Under the pieces are notes generated by a model that did not search any database, had not been told where the DNA came from, and saw nothing but the letters and a program-made list of their open reading frames with translations. From contig DBTW01000052.1 of the NCBI GenBank assembly GCA_002307245.1, forward strand, positions 1 to 7,178: 7,178 nucleotides of DNA, written 5' to 3'. The position numbers and the translations under genes are program-made. How positions within the stretch are numbered: position 1 is the stretch's first letter; the number at the start of each line of letters is the position of its first letter. Shown here piece after piece: positions 5,040-7,178 of this stretch. Origin of the DNA: Spirochaetaceae bacterium UBA1306. GTDB lineage: Bacteria; Spirochaetota; Spirochaetia; Treponematales; Rectinemataceae.

Positions 5040-6638
5040 ATGGCTAAGCTAGACCTGGTGATGGGCATCGACTCGAGCACGCAGAGCACGACCGCGGTCA
5101 TCCTCGACCGCGCGACCTTCAAGACCGTCGCGGAGGCCAAGGTCCGCTACCGCGACGACCCGAGGCTCGCGTCCTATGGGCTCTCCGAGGGCGCGCCGAT
5201 CCTGGCGCCCCGCGAGGCGGGCGAGGCCGACCAGCCGGCCGCCCTCTTCCTGGACGCCCTGGATGCGCTGTTCTCCGACCTGGGCCCGGCAGTGCTGGGG
5301 CGGGTGGCTGCCATCGACCTGTCGGCTCAGCAGCACGGCCAGGTCTGGCTGGGCGAGGCCGGCGCCAAGGCCATGCGCGCCCTGCGCGAGGCGGGCTCGG
5401 GCGCGGCGGGCGCTCCCGGCCTGGCCGAGCGCGTGGGGAGCGGCCTTTCCTACGACCGCGCGCCCATCTGGATGAGCGCCAACACGGCCCGCGAGGCCGA
5501 GGACCTCCGCGCCGCCCTGGGCGGACGCGAGGGCATGACGGCGCGCTCCGGCTCCGACTCGCCCCTGCGCTTCTCCGGCGCCGTGCTCAGGCGCACGGCC
5601 AAGCGCTTCCCCGAGATCTACGCCCGGACCCATCGCTTCCACCTCATCAGCTCCTTCCTCCCGGGCGTCCTCGCGGGCGATCCCGACGCGCCGATCGACT
5701 GGGGCAACGGCTCGGGCACGAGCCTCATGGACTGGACTAATAAGCGCTGGGACGAGCACCTGCTCAACGCGGCGGCCTCGGGCCTCGCGGGCGGGGCCCA
5801 GGGCCTCTCCTCGCGCTTGCCCCCCCTCGTCCACCCGCTCGCGACGATCGGCAGGGCGGCGGCCTACTTCGTCGAGCGCTTCGGCCTTTCGCCCGATTGC
5901 GAGATCATAGCCGGCTCGGGGGACAACCCGCAGAGCAAGGTCCTGGCTTCTGGGGCCCTCCTGTCCCTCGGCACGAGCTTCGTCCTCATGGTCGAGGGCG
6001 CGAAGCCCCACGTCTCGGCCAATGCCATGTACGACGGGCTCGGGCGGCCCTTCCTCTTCGGCTGCCGCACGAATGGGGCCCTCTCCTGGGAGTCCGTGCG
6101 CAAGGCCCACGGCCTGGCCGCCGACGACTTCGCCGCCTCCGAGCGCGCCCTGTCCGCGGTAGCGCCCGGCCAAGCGATCCGCATCGTCCAGGGCGAGCGC
6201 GAGTCCTTCCCCGACTCGCCGGCCATGTCGCCTCCCTCCCTGGGGAGCTTCGAGCTCGACTACGCCGCGGCCGTCGATTCGAGCCTGGGCCTCATGGCCC
6301 TGGCCTCCGCGCCCTTCGCGGGCAAGGTTGACGAGGTGGCGGTCACGGGCGGCGCAGCTGCGAGCCGGGGCGTCCTCGCCCGCGTCGCGGCGATCTGGGG
6401 CACGCGGGCCCTGCCTATCGCCGACGCGGGCGCCGCGGCCGGGGCTGCCGTGGCGGCGGCCTGCGCCCTCGTCCCCGAGTCCGAGCGCGACGCGCTCGCC
6501 GACAAGGCTCGCGCCGTGGCCGCCCGCCCGGGGAGCCCCGTCGAGCCCGATCCCGCGGCGGTGAAGGCCTGCCGGGGCCCGGGAGGCTTCCTGGAGAGGC
6601 TGAAGCGGGAATTCGCCAAGGCGGCCGCGCCCAAGTAG
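5040..6638 (+). CDS. xylB: Xylulokinase, FGGY family
   Basis: XylB (EC 2.7.1.17) phosphorylates D-xylulose with ATP to D-xylulose 5-phosphate, the second step after XylA, in the cytoplasm. The 532-residue protein has the two actin-like domains of FGGY kinases. MGIDSSTQSTTAVILD (8-23) is the N-terminal phosphate loop. DLSAQQHG (93-100) corresponds to the sugar-binding S-G-Q-x-H-G motif with Ala for Gly. IDWGNGSGT (219-227) carries the likely catalytic Asp D220. AGSGDNPQSKVLASG (291-305) and SLGTSF (309-314) belong to the C-terminal nucleotide domain, and VTGGAAASRGVLARVAAIWG (435-454) is the adenosine-motif region. It is about 50 residues longer than the E. coli enzyme, with Ala/Gly/Arg-rich insertions near 105-135 and a longer C-terminus. 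The substrate is assigned from neighbouring xylA, since FGGY motifs alone do not separate xylulose from related sugars. Cotranscription with xylA is likely, as no convincing promoter was seen in the gap. Confidence 0.93.
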   Translation: MAKLDLVMGIDSSTQSTTAVILDRATFKTVAEAKVRYRDDPRLASYGLSEGAPILAPREAGEADQPAALFLDALDALFSDLGPAVLGRVAAIDLSAQQHGQVWLGEAGAKAMRALREAGSGAAGAPGLAERVGSGLSYDRAPIWMSANTAREAEDLRAALGGREGMTARSGSDSPLRFSGAVLRRTAKRFPEIYARTHRFHLISSFLPGVLAGDPDAPIDWGNGSGTSLMDWTNKRWDEHLLNAAASGLAGGAQGLSSRLPPLVHPLATIGRAAAYFVERFGLSPDCEIIAGSGDNPQSKVLASGALLSLGTSFVLMVEGAKPHVSANAMYDGLGRPFLFGCRTNGALSWESVRKAHGLAADDFAASERALSAVAPGQAIRIVQGERESFPDSPAMSPPSLGSFELDYAAAVDSSLGLMALASAPFAGKVDEVAVTGGAAASRGVLARVAAIWGTRALPIADAGAAAGAAVAAACALVPESERDALADKARAVAARPGSPVEPDPAAVKACRGPGGFLERLKREFAKAAAPK

Positions 6639-6649
6639 GCCTCTAGGCG

Positions 6650-6666
6650 GGCGCGGCGCCGGTTTT
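6650..6666 (+). terminator. Possible weak terminator after xylB
   Basis: GGCGCGGCGCC (6650-6660) can form a 4-bp GC stem with a 3-base loop. It is followed by GG and TTTT (6663-6666), inside the 27-bp gap between convergent xylB and the chemoreceptor gene. The stem is short, and its T tract reaches the chemoreceptor stop codon, so this is only suggestive. Confidence 0.35.
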
Positions 6667-7178
6667 CAGGTCCTGAAGCGGCCGGCCGCGACGTTGACCT
6701 CGGCTATGGCCGTCCAGGCTTCCTCGGCGAGGCTCGCGGCCTTGCCCGCGTTGCCGGCTATCTCCTCGACGCCGACCGCTATCGATCCCATGCTGGACTC
6801 GATCTCGGAGGCGGTGTCCTTGAGCACGGACATGGCCTTGAGGACCTGCGCGTTGCCCGAGCTCATCTCGGAGGAGCCGTCGCGGACGCGCTCGGTGATG
6901 TCGTTCATCTCCTTCAGGGCCTCGAGGACCTGCTGAGAGCCCACGCCCTGCTCGGCCATGGCGTTGCTGATCTCGGCGACCATGGACCCGATAGCGGCGA
7001 TGCGGGTCGTGATGCGGTCGAAGGAGGCGCGCGAGTCCTGAGAGGCCGCGACGACCTCGTCGATGGCGCCCTGGACGGCCGTCAGCTCTTTGCCCACCGC
7101 GGAGGACTGGACCGAGGCCGTCTCCGAGAGGCGCCGGATCTCGTCGGCCACGACCGCGAAGCCCTTGCCGAATTCCCC
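6666..7178 (-). CDS. Methyl-accepting chemotaxis protein, C-terminal part (N-terminus off window)
   Basis: The frame enters from the right edge and ends in TGA at 6666-6668, leaving 170 residues and no start. It opens with GEFGKGFAVVADEIRRLSE, the highly conserved segment just after the tip of the MCP cytoplasmic hairpin that contacts CheA and CheW. The rest is a long, Ala/Ser/Glu-rich alpha-helical stretch with heptad spacing, the descending strand of the four-helix coiled coil, including SNAMAEQGVGSQQVLEALKE. It ends in AAGRFRT without the NWETF-type pentapeptide that tethers CheR and CheB in some receptors. The sensor domain and any membrane segments lie outside the window, so the ligand is unknown. 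It is convergent with xylB, 27 bp apart, and is not part of the xyl operon. Confidence 0.95.
   Translation of the reverse strand, partial: GEFGKGFAVVADEIRRLSETASVQSSAVGKELTAVQGAIDEVVAASQDSRASFDRITTRIAAIGSMVAEISNAMAEQGVGSQQVLEALKEMNDITERVRDGSSEMSSGNAQVLKAMSVLKDTASEIESSMGSIAVGVEEIAGNAGKAASLAEEAWTAIAEVNVAAGRFRT

Noticed and set aside
5035..5052. Five-codon mini-ORF (ATG GCA TGG CTA AGC TAG) overlapping the xylB start
   Set aside because: Its ATG is one base from the GGAGG, too close for efficient initiation, whereas ATG 5040 has ideal spacing.
5049..6173. Minus-strand 374-codon frame antisense to xylB
   Set aside because: It is a shadow of the FGGY kinase, low-complexity and without recognisable motifs or a ribosome-binding site.
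1..7178. CRISPR array, tRNA or rRNA gene, insertion sequence, phage or defence genes
   Set aside because: No regularly spaced repeats, tRNA cloverleaf, rRNA-like sequence, transposase or nuclease motif was seen on either strand.

Overview
This is a high-GC bacterial window whose core is a xylose-catabolism locus: xylose isomerase (xylA) and a xylulokinase (xylB) on the + strand. An AraC-family regulator faces them across an AT-rich control region. The source organism cannot be fixed from this sequence. A high-GC spirochaete or similar diderm, motile, plant-sugar-using bacterium would fit the class II XylA, the methyl-accepting chemotaxis protein and the strong G/C third-position bias, but this is an impression and not a demonstrated assignment.

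Layout: (1) 1-1725, minus strand: a large two-domain protein with an N-terminal GT4-type glycosyltransferase and a C-terminal helical domain, open at the left edge of the window. (2) 1726-1867: a short gap with two palindromes. (3) 1868-2254, minus: a small acidic protein resembling the YubB/Api92-like ferredoxin-fold family. It sits 14 bp downstream of (4) 2269-3105, minus: an AraC-type regulator with an N-terminal cupin and a C-terminal double HTH. (5) 3106-3543: a 438-bp divergent control region. It holds a 19-bp palindrome, a likely araC-type gene promoter, a stranded coding-like gene remnant ending in its own terminator-like hairpin, and a xylA promoter followed by a perfect 14-bp palindrome. 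(6) 3544-4851, plus: xylA. (7) 4852-5039: a gap filled almost entirely by a long imperfect inverted repeat with CACGGAG motifs (MITE/REP-like). (8) 5040-6638, plus: xylB. (9) 6666-7178, minus: the C-terminal part of a methyl-accepting chemotaxis protein, open at the right edge and convergent with xylB.

How it works together: XylA converts D-xylose to D-xylulose and XylB phosphorylates it to D-xylulose 5-phosphate, which enters the pentose phosphate pathway. The divergent AraC-type protein is the obvious candidate sensor and regulator of xylAB, by position and family rather than by proof. No xylose transporter is seen. The glycosyltransferase and chemoreceptor are probably unrelated neighbours.

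The core pathway is ordinary. The less ordinary items are the large inverted repeat between xylA and xylB, the coding-like remnant in the control region, the set of palindromes there, and the small YubB-like gene coupled to the regulator. I did not find convincing evidence of a wholly new system.
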